Assembly (NCBI RefSeq): GCF_003011885.1 | Contig: NZ_PXXO01000002.1 | Location: forward strand, 62,001 to 126,000 | Source: Cyanobium usitatum str. Tous | GTDB taxonomy: Bacteria; Cyanobacteriota; Cyanobacteriia; PCC-6307; Cyanobiaceae | Length of the DNA stretch: 64,000 bases | Direction: 5' to 3' | Part shown: piece by piece, positions 1 to 8,793 of the stretch | Layout of the letters: the number at the start of each line of letters is the position of its first letter | Numbering within the stretch: the stretch's first letter is position 1 | The notes under the pieces: model-generated | Told to the model about the DNA's origin: nothing | The model's input: only the letters and a program-made list of their open reading frames with translations | Database searches by the model: none | Position numbers and translations under genes: made by a program

Positions 1-404
1 CCTATGTCCAAGTCACCTCGCCGATTCGCCGCTACGCCGATCTAGTGGCGCAACGGCAACTGCTGGCACTTCAACAGGGAAGCCAGCCCATGGTTGCCAC
101 CGATCTAGCCGCCCTGCTCTCCGACTTAGACGGTCCGCTCAAGCAGGGGATGCAGATCAGCAGGGAAGACCAGCGTCACTGGCAGCAGGTGTGGTTTGCG
201 GCGCATGGGAGTCAGCATTGGCAGGCCTGTTTCCTGCGCTGGCTGCGGCCCCAGGACAGGCTGGGGCTGGTGCACGTTGATGCCCTGGCCATGGATCTGG
301 CGGCCGAGTGCCCAGCGGGCTCGGACCCAGGTGATCTGCTGCAACTGCGAGTTCAGGCGGTAGACCCCCTGCGCGACCAATTGCGACTGCAGGCCACGGG
401 CTAA
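1..404 (+). CDS. RNase II/R-family exoribonuclease, 3' end only
   Basis: Only the last 133 codons are in the window; the reading frame is open at the left edge (first full codon at base 3). The segment begins with VTSPIRRYADLVAQRQL, the conserved motif near the end of the RNB catalytic domain of RNase II/RNase R 3'-5' exoribonucleases, which degrade single-stranded RNA. The remaining ~110 residues are weakly conserved and could hold an S1-like C-terminal domain. Its stop codon overlaps the stop of the convergent oxidoreductase gene by about 4 bases. RNase II versus RNase R cannot be decided from this fragment. Family assignment is firm; the subfamily is open. Confidence 0.85.
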   Translation, partial: YVQVTSPIRRYADLVAQRQLLALQQGSQPMVATDLAALLSDLDGPLKQGMQISREDQRHWQQVWFAAHGSQHWQACFLRWLRPQDRLGLVHVDALAMDLAAECPAGSDPGDLLQLRVQAVDPLRDQLRLQATG

Positions 405-2221
405 TCCGCGGCCAGTCGAGAGGCCCGCAACCACGGCCCCCAAGGATTGGCACAGCCAATCAACTTGGCCTGGGTCGGCTTATCAAGGTTCTGCAGCCAG
501 CGGTTCAAGCCTGGCTCCAGGGTGATGAGAGGCCACTGCCGTTTGGCGTTATCACTGCTGAAATCGCTGTCGCATACAAAGGTGTAGCCGCCCTGGCCGT
601 CCGGCAGCACCCTTCCATTCCACAGAGACTCCCTGGGTTCTGGACGGCCCTGGCTCGGACTTAGGGGTCTTTGGAATGGGCGCTCAATTTGGCCATTGGC
701 CTGCAGGAGGTCGGGATTGGCCAGCAGCTGCAGCTGTCGGGCTAACCAGTCGCTGGCATGCCAGGGGGTGTCCCAGAGCGGCACTACCGCCGCTGGAGCA
801 CGGTGATCGTGGAGCAGGCACTGCTGAACGGCTAGGGGCGCAAGCTCAGCTGGGGGGATGCCTCGCTGTACCGCCAGGGCCGCTGCCGCCCCGGCCGCCT
901 GGCCGATATTCAGAATTAGGGGCTGCAAACGGGTAGCCCCATTGGCCATGTGGCTGCTGCTGAAAGCCTTGTCAGCTGCCAGCAGATTGTCAATCTCAGC
1001 GCTCAGCAGCGCGTCGTAAGGAATGCAAAAGGGAGTGCCGCTCCAGCGCCCTCCCCAGCGAATGCTTTTAGGTGCCAGTGGCCAGTCAGGTCCAGGGTAG
1101 TGGTGGTCGTTGGCGTAGTTGCCCACCGCTATTGACTCCAGTTCGCCGCTGGCATTGAGCGGCAGTGGCCCCTGGGATTCAGCCATGCCTAGGGGGAGCA
1201 GGTGCTGTTCCAGCACCTGCGAGCGGCCCAGCATTCTTCGCCCCTCCCGCCAGTAGGGCATGGCAGCTAGCCAGGGGGCAGGACTGCCGGCTTCAGCAGG
1301 AAATGCATGGCCCAGTTGAAGCCAGCCCCCACTTGCCTGCTCAAGGGCTCTTGCAAACTGCAGGCTGTAGGACTGCATTTCGGCAGCTAACCCATTTTGC
1401 TCAGCTGGATCTGCGCTGAAGGCGCGTTCCAGCCCCTGGTGCCAGTCATTGCCGTGCAGCGGCCAGTTGAGCATCACCAGGCCGCCCGGCAGGCGCCCGT
1501 AGTTGATCGTGCGCTCTAAACCGAAGGCCTCGCTGGCTCGTTCAAATGGCGAAGCCAAGGCAGGTGAGACTGCAGCTGGCGTCAACACTTCGCTCTGGAG
1601 CTGGCCCATCACCACCCAGGTGGGCGATTGCACAGGTTGCTGCTTAAAAAAAGCTTCCGTTTGCAACCGTTGCAGGCTGGGGGCACTGGGTTCGCCCCAT
1701 TGCTCCTGGGCTTCCCAGCCGAGTCGAAATGGAGCCTCCGCTAGGGGCAGCAGGTCGCCGCGGTCGCTGCCATCGATCACAACTTTGCAGTCCAGCCATT
1801 GGGTTTCACCCTTGTGCTCCAGCTGTACTGCTGTGATGCGGGCCCCCTGACGCCGCACAGCCAGCAGCCTGCAGCTCGGCCACCACTGCAGATTGGCCAG
1901 TTCGCTTACCCAGCCTTGCAGGATCGCTTCTGCGGTCGCGGGCCGGTAACCAAAGCAACTCACCCAGTTTTGATCCAGTCCCTCGGGCTCGGCCTGCTCA
2001 AGGGCGCGCAGAAAGGCTCCCCAGAGACCTGTCTGCCAAGGGGTGAGCTCACTGCCATCGGGGCAGCAAACGCCGGCGGCGCTCACCATGCCCCCAAGCC
2101 AGTTGCCAGGGGTCAGCAACAGCGTGCTGGCACCGCCGCGGGCCGCCTGGATTGCTGCCGCCACGCCACCGGTGCCGCCCCCCCACACCAATACATCCAC
2201 TGCTTCTGAAGGCAGGGTCAT
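401..2221 (-). CDS. FAD-dependent oxidoreductase (FAD_oxidored family)
   Basis: A 606-residue protein starting at ATG 2221; a TTG 24 bases upstream also lies in frame but is less likely. The N-terminus has a Rossmann dinucleotide-binding motif (VLVWGGGTGGVAAAIQAARG, about residues 9-28) followed by the NWLGGMVSAAG segment typical of the FAD_oxidored (PF12831) family. Later GNYANDHHYPGPD and the C-terminal GAAAALAVQRG resemble the substrate and FAD-contacting parts of that family. The substrate is unknown. The gene is divergent from metG (101 bp between start codons) and convergent with the RNase gene. No signal peptide is obvious, so it is probably cytoplasmic. Cofactor binding is confident; any pathway is not. 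Confidence 0.8.
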   Translation of the reverse strand: MTLPSEAVDVLVWGGGTGGVAAAIQAARGGASTLLLTPGNWLGGMVSAAGVCCPDGSELTPWQTGLWGAFLRALEQAEPEGLDQNWVSCFGYRPATAEAILQGWVSELANLQWWPSCRLLAVRRQGARITAVQLEHKGETQWLDCKVVIDGSDRGDLLPLAEAPFRLGWEAQEQWGEPSAPSLQRLQTEAFFKQQPVQSPTWVVMGQLQSEVLTPAAVSPALASPFERASEAFGLERTINYGRLPGGLVMLNWPLHGNDWHQGLERAFSADPAEQNGLAAEMQSYSLQFARALEQASGGWLQLGHAFPAEAGSPAPWLAAMPYWREGRRMLGRSQVLEQHLLPLGMAESQGPLPLNASGELESIAVGNYANDHHYPGPDWPLAPKSIRWGGRWSGTPFCIPYDALLSAEIDNLLAADKAFSSSHMANGATRLQPLILNIGQAAGAAAALAVQRGIPPAELAPLAVQQCLLHDHRAPAAVVPLWDTPWHASDWLARQLQLLANPDLLQANGQIERPFQRPLSPSQGRPEPRESLWNGRVLPDGQGGYTFVCDSDFSSDNAKRQWPLITLEPGLNRWLQNLDKPTQAKLIGCANPWGPWLRASRLAAD

Positions 2222-2322
2222 GGCTGGCGGACACGGCTGACCCAAGACTCGCAGGAGATGATCTGAACAGGCGTGCTCGTGGTCAGCCTTTCTGTCCGTC
2301 GCCGCTCCGTAGGATCAAAAGG

Positions 2323-3909
2323 ATGACTTACACGCTCACCACCCCCCTCTATTACGTCAACGACCGAGCCCATCTCGGCAGTGCCTACACAACGCTTGCC
2401 TGCGATGCGGTTGCACGCCACCAGCGGCTGAGAGGGGAGTCGGTGATGTTCATTACCGGCTGCGATGAACACGGCCAGAAGATCCAGCGCACGGCCGAAG
2501 CGGCTGGACTCAGTCCGCAGGCCCATTGCGATCTAATCAGCGAGGGATATCGCGATCTTTGGAACCGTTGGCAAATCAGCAACGACCGCTTCATCCGCAC
2601 CACAGACCCACGCCACCGCCAATTGGTGGCTCAATTTTTTGCCCGCGTGGAGGCCAACGGCGACGTAGTGGAGGGTCGTCAGCAGGGCTGGTATTGCGTT
2701 GCTTGTGAGGAATTCAAAGATGACGCACCGGGCAGTGAGGATCCCGAATGCCCCATCCATCGCAAGCCCCTGGAGTGGCGCGACGAGGTCAATTTATTTT
2801 TTCGCCTTTCCCGCTATCAGGCGCAGATCGAGGCCTTGATCCGCCAGCCCGGCTTCATTGCCCCCGCCAGCAGGCAGAAGGAGGTGGAAAACTTTGTGGC
2901 CCAGGGACTGCGCGATTTTTCAATCTCCCGGATCGACCTGCCATGGGGCATTCCGGTCCCCGGCCATGAAGGCCATACCTTTTATGTGTGGTTTGACGCC
3001 CTGCTCGGCTATCTCACGGCCCTGCTCGACCCGGCGGAGCCAGTTGTGCTGCAACAGGTGCTGGATCGTGGCTGGCCGGCCCAGCTACATGTGATTGGTA
3101 AGGACATCCTGCGCTTCCACGCGGTTTATTGGCCGGCGATGTTGCTTTCGGCGGGGTTGCCGCTGCCAGAACGCGTATTTGGCCACGGCTTCTTGACCCG
3201 CGAAGGCCAGAAGATGGGCAAGTCCCTTGGCAATGTGCTCGATCCTGATGTGCTGCTGGAGCGCTGTGGCCGCGATGCGGTGCGCTGGTACTTGCTGCGC
3301 GACATACCTTTCGGCGAGGACGGTGATTTCCAGCAGCAGCGCTTCACTGATCTGGTCAACAACGATTTGGCAAATACCATCGGCAACTTGCTGAACCGCA
3401 CCTCTTCGATGGCACGGCGGTGGTTTGCAGATGCCGTGCCCCCAGCCGGAGCCGCCGCCCAGGCCGATCACCCCCTTGCCGTTGCTGCCCTCGCGGCCGG
3501 CAACATAGTCAACACGACCCTAACTGACCTGGACTTCCGTCGCGCCGCTGAAGCGGCGCTGCAACTAGCAATCGCTGCAAATGGCTACCTCAACGACCAG
3601 GCCCCTTGGAAGCAAATGAAGTTGGAGGGTCAGGAGAGTTTGGTGGCAGCGGATCTTTATGCCGTGCTTGAGGCCACCCGCTGGGTGGCAGTGCTGCTGG
3701 CCCCGCTCCTGCCTGAGCTTTCTGATCGGATGCTGCTCCAGCTCGGTCAGGAACCATTTGCTAGCGGTCCGCTGGCTCCTGCCTGCGCCCCTGGCAGCCA
3801 TGCTTCTCCTTGGCTGTTCGCCCAGCGATGGGGTCTGCTGGAGCCCGGACTCGCCCTGATTGAGCCGCAGCCGGTGATGTTGCGACTTGAGCTCGAGTCA
3901 CCTCTGTGA
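2323..3909 (+). CDS. metG: methionyl-tRNA synthetase
   Basis: A class I aminoacyl-tRNA synthetase of 528 residues that charges tRNA-Met. The open frame extends upstream, but ATG 2323 gives the family N-terminus MTYTLTTPLYYVNDRAHLG, and an AGGATCAAAAGG stretch lies just before it. HLGS (about residue 16) is the HIGH motif and KMGKS (about residue 299) the KMSKS loop. The cysteines in WYCVACEE and DPECPIH fit the connective-peptide zinc knuckle. The length suits the short form without the C-terminal EMAP-like tRNA-binding domain. The last codons overlap the GTG start of lptC (GTGA), so the two genes are probably translationally coupled. Confidence 0.97.
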   Translation: MTYTLTTPLYYVNDRAHLGSAYTTLACDAVARHQRLRGESVMFITGCDEHGQKIQRTAEAAGLSPQAHCDLISEGYRDLWNRWQISNDRFIRTTDPRHRQLVAQFFARVEANGDVVEGRQQGWYCVACEEFKDDAPGSEDPECPIHRKPLEWRDEVNLFFRLSRYQAQIEALIRQPGFIAPASRQKEVENFVAQGLRDFSISRIDLPWGIPVPGHEGHTFYVWFDALLGYLTALLDPAEPVVLQQVLDRGWPAQLHVIGKDILRFHAVYWPAMLLSAGLPLPERVFGHGFLTREGQKMGKSLGNVLDPDVLLERCGRDAVRWYLLRDIPFGEDGDFQQQRFTDLVNNDLANTIGNLLNRTSSMARRWFADAVPPAGAAAQADHPLAVAALAAGNIVNTTLTDLDFRRAAEAALQLAIAANGYLNDQAPWKQMKLEGQESLVAADLYAVLEATRWVAVLLAPLLPELSDRMLLQLGQEPFASGPLAPACAPGSHASPWLFAQRWGLLEPGLALIEPQPVMLRLELESPL

Positions 3910-5096
3910 CCACTACTGCTGTGACCACGACTGCCCGGCTGCAGTGGTGCCCCCTGCTGGCCCTGAGCCTGGGTGCCCTATTAAGCCTGCCCGTGCTGCT
4001 GGTTGGATGCGGCACCCAGGTGTCTAAGGAGGAGCCGGCCCAGCCTTTTGTCTTCCGCTCCCTCAACCTGCGGCAGAAGGATTCCAGCGGAGGGCCCCTG
4101 TGGGAATTGACCAGCCCGGAGGTTCGCTACGACCTCGGTCGTCGTGTTGCCCAAGCCCGCGACCTGCGCGGCACCATCTATGCAAAGGGCAAACCCCTGT
4201 ATCGAATAACGGCCAGCAGTGGCACCGTCATTAACGATGGCGAAGTGGTGCAGTTGGAGGGCCCGACCCGGCTGCAGCGCCTTGGTCCCAAGCCACTTGT
4301 TGTGACCTCTACTCTTGTGCGTTGGTATCCCAAGCAGGAGCGCATGGAATTGGACCGCAGTCCCCGCGCCTCCCAGGGGGAGTTGCTCGTGTCCGCTCGC
4401 CGGGCCCGCTTCTGGATCAAGCAGGACAAGTTGGAGTTGAGGGGGGAGCCCCTGCTAGAGCGTTCAGGGGCGGTCGGCTTGAAGCTGGCGCTGAGTTCTG
4501 CAGATTGGTTCCCAACCACTGGCCAACTGATCGGTCGAGGGCCAGTTCGGGGAGAACGGCGTCTAGCAGCTAGTGGACTTCAAACACTTTCGGCGCCATC
4601 CCTTACCGGTAATTCCCTGCTTCAGCTGATCGACCTACAGGCACCGGTGCAGGTGCTTGATCCTGGCCGCAAGGGCCGTCTTGATGCTAGCCATATCCGC
4701 CTCGACCTGGCGCGGGAACGCATTAGCAGTGCCCATCCATTCACCGCTGTGCTGGATCACTCCCGGCTTAGCGGCACGGGCTTTGAAGCGATTGGTCCTA
4801 GTCACACCTTGATGGTTCCCCTTAATTGCCGCCTAAACCACTCAGCCGATTCCCTCGTCGCCAATAGCTGCAGCTGGAATTGGCAGACAAATAAGATTGA
4901 GGCCTTTGGTGCTGTCGAGCTGCGCCGCAAGGCTCTTGCCCAGGTCACCCGCGCTCAGCGGCTTCAGGGCGTGCTCACTAAGCAGGGGATGGCCGTATTC
5001 AGCAATCCGGGGGCAAGGGTGGAAACTCGGGTGACTTTGCCTCCCCGGGCCCCATCAGGTCCTGATTCCCGCAAGCCGGCTCCATTCGCTCTCTAA
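3906..5096 (+). CDS. lptC: LptC-like lipopolysaccharide export lipoprotein
   Basis: A 396-residue protein with a GTG start overlapping the metG stop. A hydrophobic N-terminal segment ends in a lipobox (LLVGCG, about residues 32-37), indicating a lipoprotein. The following region (FRSLNLRQKDSSGGPLWELT, then VRYDLGRRVAQARDLRG) matches the LptC start, and the rest is beta-rich OstA/LptA-like sequence. LptC bridges the LptBFG ABC transporter and the LptA periplasmic chain. Cyanobacterial LptC is about twice the length of the proteobacterial protein, as here. The partner genes lptA, lptB and lptF/G lie near 26.6-29.0 kb on the other strand. The 3' end overlaps the convergent gene by about 98 bp. 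Confidence 0.85.
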   Translation: MTTTAVTTTARLQWCPLLALSLGALLSLPVLLVGCGTQVSKEEPAQPFVFRSLNLRQKDSSGGPLWELTSPEVRYDLGRRVAQARDLRGTIYAKGKPLYRITASSGTVINDGEVVQLEGPTRLQRLGPKPLVVTSTLVRWYPKQERMELDRSPRASQGELLVSARRARFWIKQDKLELRGEPLLERSGAVGLKLALSSADWFPTTGQLIGRGPVRGERRLAASGLQTLSAPSLTGNSLLQLIDLQAPVQVLDPGRKGRLDASHIRLDLARERISSAHPFTAVLDHSRLSGTGFEAIGPSHTLMVPLNCRLNHSADSLVANSCSWNWQTNKIEAFGAVELRRKALAQVTRAQRLQGVLTKQGMAVFSNPGARVETRVTLPPRAPSGPDSRKPAPFAL

Positions 5097-5697
5097 GCCG
5101 CTGGGACCAACCCTCGAGCCAGGTCAAATCGCTGCGGCTAAAGCAGCGCGGCGACCAGCCGGCAAGCACTACCAAACCCCTTGAGTCAATCGGCTGAACC
5201 ACAACGGCTGGCACCCCTGGCAGCAGGCTCTCAAATTCAGCACGGCCTGGATAAAGGTTCAGATCTACAAGTGAGATGGCAGACCCTTTTTCTTGGGCTC
5301 GCTGGCAGATAGCTCCTGGTTCAAAGGGCACCTGCGCCAGTAGGCCGCGGCGCAGCAAACACTTGTTTTGCCACAGCACCACCACCGTTGCCGCCGGGGT
5401 GGCGGTGAGCAACATCTGACTCCCCCAGCCTAATTCTTCTGATAGGGCTTCAGGTAGTCCATCTGCAAGCTCCACCCCCTGCACCCCTTCGAGGGCAACT
5501 CGGGCAGCCGCTTCGGGCAAGGCCCGGGTCCAGAGCACACCCACCAACATCAGAGCCACCGCCAGGAAGCTGGCCAATACGGCAGCTCGCTCGAGGGCGG
5601 GATCAATGCTTGTTGCGGTTGTTTGATTCAGTACAACCAGGGCAAGGGAGGCCACCCCAGAGAGAAAACAGACCCTTGCGGGTGTGGAGGGGGCCAT
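4999..5697 (-). CDS. cofactor assembly of complex C subunit B (CCB2/CCB4-like)
   Basis: A 232-residue membrane protein from ATG 5697; a TTG at 5739 would add 14 residues. Two hydrophobic segments (VCFLSGVASLALVVLN and ERAAVLASFLAVALMLVGVLW) precede a GAF-like soluble domain containing WQNKCLLRRG, LYPGRAEFESLLP and VVVQPIDSRGLVVLAG. This arrangement matches the CCB2/CCB4 family (PF11152), which helps attach heme ci covalently to cytochrome b6 on the stromal/cytoplasmic side. The C-terminal ~33 codons overlap the convergent lptC end. The assignment comes from overall pattern recognition rather than a single catalytic motif. Confidence 0.75.
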   Translation of the reverse strand: MAPSTPARVCFLSGVASLALVVLNQTTATSIDPALERAAVLASFLAVALMLVGVLWTRALPEAAARVALEGVQGVELADGLPEALSEELGWGSQMLLTATPAATVVVLWQNKCLLRRGLLAQVPFEPGAICQRAQEKGSAISLVDLNLYPGRAEFESLLPGVPAVVVQPIDSRGLVVLAGWSPRCFSRSDLTWLEGWSQRLRERMEPACGNQDLMGPGEAKSPEFPPLPPDC

Positions 5698-5783
5698 GGG
5701 GGTTAAGCAGGAGGCGACAGCTGGGCCCGCAGGCGGCAAACTAGATCCATGTTGGGCCTGAACCGTTGCCCCCTTCCCTGCGT

Positions 5784-6461
5784 GTGACCCCTCGCATTCC
5801 CTTATTGGGAGTGGTGGCAGCCCTGTTTATGGGCTTTGCAGCCTGTTGGATGCCTGCCCCGGCCCTGGCAATTGCCGCAAGTGGTCTACCGGCCTCCGCT
5901 CCCCAGGAGCGCATCCTTGACACCGCAGATGTGCTGAGCCGCGCAGCCATCGGCGAGCTCAGCAAAACCCTCGAAAGTTTTTCAGCAGAGCGGGTGGATG
6001 CCCACTTGATCACCGTTAACCGCCTTGACTACGGGCTGAGCCTTTCCCAGCTCGGCAATTCAGTGCTGGAGCGTTGGTCCGAGTCGGGGGGCGAGCCCAA
6101 CCAGGTGCTCTTTTTAATTGACAGCCAGACGAACAGCGCGGCGGTGGTGACCTCTCCAGGCCTGGTTACCCAACTTGACGCCAGCCTGCTACGCAGCACG
6201 GCCCGAACCACGATGGCCCAGCCGATCCGCGATGGTGGTCGCTATCGCCAGGGCAGCCTCGATGCCATGACTCGCCTGCTCACCGTGCTGCAGGGAGGCG
6301 AGGATCCCGGCGAACCAATCACCGCTGAGGTTGTCAGTCAGCCCACCAACATCCCCACGAAGGAGGAAACGAAGTCAAGTAATGCCTTCACTTGGATTGT
6401 GGTGCTTCTAACGGTTGGCACGATTGTGCCCATGCTCACTTGGTGGGTCTTCTCGCGCTGA
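5784..6461 (+). CDS. TPM-domain protein, Psb32/TLP18.3-like
   Basis: About 225 residues. A signal-like hydrophobic N-terminus ending in PAPALAIAA is followed by a TPM domain (ERILDTADVLSRAAIGELSK, HLITVNRL, NQVLFLIDSQTNSAAVVTS). A C-terminal membrane segment (TWIVVLLTVGTIVPMLTWWV) anchors it with the domain on the lumenal or periplasmic side. TPM proteins of this type (Psb32/TLP18.3) assist photosystem II repair and assembly. The start is uncertain: GTG 5784 is used here, TTG 5766 is the alternative. It lies four bases upstream of pxcA and is probably cotranscribed with it. Confidence 0.8.
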   Translation: MTPRIPLLGVVAALFMGFAACWMPAPALAIAASGLPASAPQERILDTADVLSRAAIGELSKTLESFSAERVDAHLITVNRLDYGLSLSQLGNSVLERWSESGGEPNQVLFLIDSQTNSAAVVTSPGLVTQLDASLLRSTARTTMAQPIRDGGRYRQGSLDAMTRLLTVLQGGEDPGEPITAEVVSQPTNIPTKEETKSSNAFTWIVVLLTVGTIVPMLTWWVFSR

Positions 6462-6465
6462 TCCG

Positions 6466-7611
6466 ATGGCACTAACCAACTGGATGGGGGCATTTGGCCG
6501 CGCCCAAGCCCTAGACCTCAGCAATGATCTTGAGCGCGGTTATGAATCCGCCCTGCTCATCCAGAGCATTGAGCTAGAGCACTACAACGACCGGCCCGTA
6601 CGTCCTGAATTGGACCTGCGTATTCCCAGGTCGGCCCAGGCCCAGTTACTGCGTCGTTTTCGAGCTGCGCTAGAGGTCTGCCGCCAGTCTGTACAAACCT
6701 TGCAGACCCACCGAGGCGAGCTGGCCGGTCAGGAAATTCGCCAGTTTCAACTAATTGAGTCTGTAGTTGCCCGCTACGCGGCCAGTAGGGATCCCCTGCC
6801 TGCTATCAGTCGCTCCCCGGAGGTGCTGCCCCGCAGCCTGATTGGTGTTGTTGATCAGGTGCGTCGCCAGCTCGACCCCGAGGCGGAAGCGAATGTGGTG
6901 GCTGGCTTTCGACGGCGCAGAGACTCCACTCTGGTGTCACTGCGCATCCTGCTACTGCTGATTTTGGTGCCGGTGCTGGTGCAGCAAATCAGTCGCACCT
7001 ATGTGTTTTCGCCCCTGGTTGATCGCTTCGCTCCAGACAACGCTTTTCTTACCTATCCCAAACCAAAGCTTGAGGAGAAAGCCGTAGAGAAATTACGGCT
7101 TTTCCAGGCGGAGATTGAATTTGATGCCCTCTTGAACGGCAATCCCCTGCCAAGCCGTGATGAGCTGCAGAAGCAGCTGGCAAGCAAGGCTCAGTCGCTC
7201 AAGGATGAAGCTGATCTGGAAAGCACCCATGCCATTAAGAACGTGCTTGCCGATCTCGGTGGCTTAGCCGGTTTTGTTTGCGTTTGCTTGTTTGGTCGGC
7301 GTGATCTTCAGGTGTTGCGCGGTTTTCTTGATGAGCTTGTGTATGGATTGAGCGACAGCGCCAAGGCCTTCGGAATCATCTTATTTACCGATATTTTTGT
7401 TGGCTTTCACAGCCCGGAGGGCTGGACAGTGCTGCTGGATGGCGTTGCTCACCACCTAGGCCTGCCTGCCCAGGAGAATTTCATAATGCTATTTATTGCT
7501 ACCTTCCCGGTGGTTTTAGCGACCGTATTCAAATACTGGATTTTCCGCTATCTCAACCGTGTTTCACCTTCTTCTGTGGCCACGCTCCACAACATGAATG
7601 GTGGTGGTTGA
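6466..7611 (+). CDS. pxcA: proton extrusion protein PcxA (CemA family)
   Basis: A 381-residue inner-membrane protein from ATG 6466 (MALTNWMGAFGRAQ). Membrane segments include SLRILLLLILVPVLVQQIS (about 149-167), GGLAGFVCVCLFG, AKAFGIILFTDIFVGFHSPEGW and IMLFIATFPVVLATVFKYW. The FVGFHSPEGW element and the C-terminal FKYWIFRYLNR are diagnostic of the CemA/PxcA family, which supports light-dependent proton extrusion and indirectly CO2 uptake. The N-terminal ~140 residues are soluble and hydrophilic, as in cyanobacterial PxcA. It starts right after the TPM gene and overlaps cobU by 14 bp. Confidence 0.95.
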   Translation: MALTNWMGAFGRAQALDLSNDLERGYESALLIQSIELEHYNDRPVRPELDLRIPRSAQAQLLRRFRAALEVCRQSVQTLQTHRGELAGQEIRQFQLIESVVARYAASRDPLPAISRSPEVLPRSLIGVVDQVRRQLDPEAEANVVAGFRRRRDSTLVSLRILLLLILVPVLVQQISRTYVFSPLVDRFAPDNAFLTYPKPKLEEKAVEKLRLFQAEIEFDALLNGNPLPSRDELQKQLASKAQSLKDEADLESTHAIKNVLADLGGLAGFVCVCLFGRRDLQVLRGFLDELVYGLSDSAKAFGIILFTDIFVGFHSPEGWTVLLDGVAHHLGLPAQENFIMLFIATFPVVLATVFKYWIFRYLNRVSPSSVATLHNMNGGG

Positions 7612-8161
7612 TTCCTACCAGCCATGCACTCTTGTGCTCGGTCCTGCCCGTAGTGGCAAGAGCCGCTGGGCCGAGCACCTCGCCATGCAGTCGGGCCTGC
7701 CGGTCACCTACTTGGCAACCGGGCCTCAGCCAAGCGCCGAAGATGGTGACTGGTTGGCGAGGGTTGAGGCCCACGCCGCTAGGCGTCCACCGCACTGGAG
7801 CGTCTTGGAGGTTGATAGCGCCTTAGCCGGCGCCCTCGACTGCCTCAGTCCCCCTGGCATTGCTCTTGTCGATTCCCTCGGCACCTGGGTCGCTGCTGGC
7901 ATCGAGCTCGATACTTCTGCTTGGCAACAGCGCTGTACAGCTCTTGTACAAAGCTTGAGCCGCTGCAAGGTGCCCGTACTGCTCGTGAGTGAGCAAACCG
8001 GGTGGGGGGTTGTGCCTTCCACTGCGATTGGCGGTTTGTTTCGCGATCGCCTTGGCTCCTTGGAGCAGCAGCTTGCCCCCCTCTGCGCTGGCATTTGGCT
8101 TGTGGTTGCGGGCCGCGCCCTCAATCTGAGCAACCTGGGTTTTGCCGTACCAGCTCTTTGA
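7598..8161 (+). CDS. cobU: adenosylcobinamide kinase / guanylyltransferase
   Basis: A 187-residue bifunctional enzyme of the late cobalamin pathway: it phosphorylates adenosylcobinamide and transfers GMP to give adenosylcobinamide-GDP. It has the CobU P-loop LVLGPARSGKSRWAE (about residues 12-26), the YLATGPQP segment and VLLVSEQTGWGVVPS. The ATG start sits inside pxcA (14 bp overlap) and the stop is two bases before the trmL start, so the three genes are translated from one compact unit. With hupE and cobW elsewhere in the window it points to local (pseudo)cobalamin synthesis. Confidence 0.95.
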   Translation: MVVVDSYQPCTLVLGPARSGKSRWAEHLAMQSGLPVTYLATGPQPSAEDGDWLARVEAHAARRPPHWSVLEVDSALAGALDCLSPPGIALVDSLGTWVAAGIELDTSAWQQRCTALVQSLSRCKVPVLLVSEQTGWGVVPSTAIGGLFRDRLGSLEQQLAPLCAGIWLVVAGRALNLSNLGFAVPAL

Positions 8162-8163
8162 TC

Positions 8164-8649
8164 GTGCCGCGGATCGTTTTGTTTCAGCCCCAAATCCCAC
8201 CCAACACCGGCAGTGTGGCGCGAACCTGCGCGGCCACCGGCACGGAGTTGCACCTAGTGGAGCCCCTGGGCTTCCAAATCGATGATCGCCAGCTCAAGCG
8301 GGCTGGCCTCGACTATTGGCCCCTGGTGTCCTTGCAGCGCCATGCCGACTGGTCAGCGTTTGCTGATCACCGTATCCGCAGCGGGGGTCGCCTGATCGCC
8401 CTTAGTAGCCATGCAAGCCAGCCCTACACCAGTTGGCAATTTGAACCCGATGACTGGCTGCTGTTTGGCCGCGAAACCGACGGCCTACCAAGGGATGTGC
8501 TGGCCTCGGCCGATGCGGCTCTCACGATCCCAATGTCAGGTGCCAAGCGGCCCCAGCAGCCCGGAGTGCGTAGCCTCAACCTCTCCGTCTCGGTAGGGGT
8601 GGTGTTGTTTGAGTCCCTACGACAACAGAATTTGCTGACATTGGCGTGA
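8164..8649 (+). CDS. trmL: tRNA (cytidine/uridine-34-2'-O)-methyltransferase
   Basis: A 161-residue SPOUT-fold methyltransferase that 2'-O-methylates the wobble nucleotide of certain tRNA-Leu species. GTG 8164 gives the expected N-terminus MPRIVLFQPQIPPNTGS. The SPOUT motifs are present: NTGSVARTCAATG, LLFGRETDGLP, IPMSGAKRPQ and VRSLNLSVSVGVVLFE, which together form the trefoil-knot SAM site. The frame is open upstream inside cobU, but no upstream start fits the family length. Confidence 0.95.
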   Translation: MPRIVLFQPQIPPNTGSVARTCAATGTELHLVEPLGFQIDDRQLKRAGLDYWPLVSLQRHADWSAFADHRIRSGGRLIALSSHASQPYTSWQFEPDDWLLFGRETDGLPRDVLASADAALTIPMSGAKRPQQPGVRSLNLSVSVGVVLFESLRQQNLLTLA

Positions 8650-8678
8650 TCCCCTGAGGTGACAGGGATCTGGTCACC
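8648..8678 (+). other. overlapping inverted repeats after trmL
   Basis: Two mutually exclusive hairpins can form: GATCCC (8648-8653) with GGGATC (8665-8670), and GGTGAC (8658-8663) with GTCACC (8673-8678). No T-run follows, so this is at best a weak terminator or RNA processing site at the end of the pxcA-cobU-trmL unit. The rest of 8679-8793 shows nothing I can name, apart from presumably holding the promoter of the next gene. Confidence 0.3.
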
Positions 8679-8793
8679 CCATCAGCGCACTTGGTCGCAA
8701 CCCCCACTTGTGGCGGTGAGTTCCGTCCGCTACTGTCTGGCCGGCTTGGGGATATCGGCTTCTCCACAAGCTTTGTCCGACTGAACGAACTGC

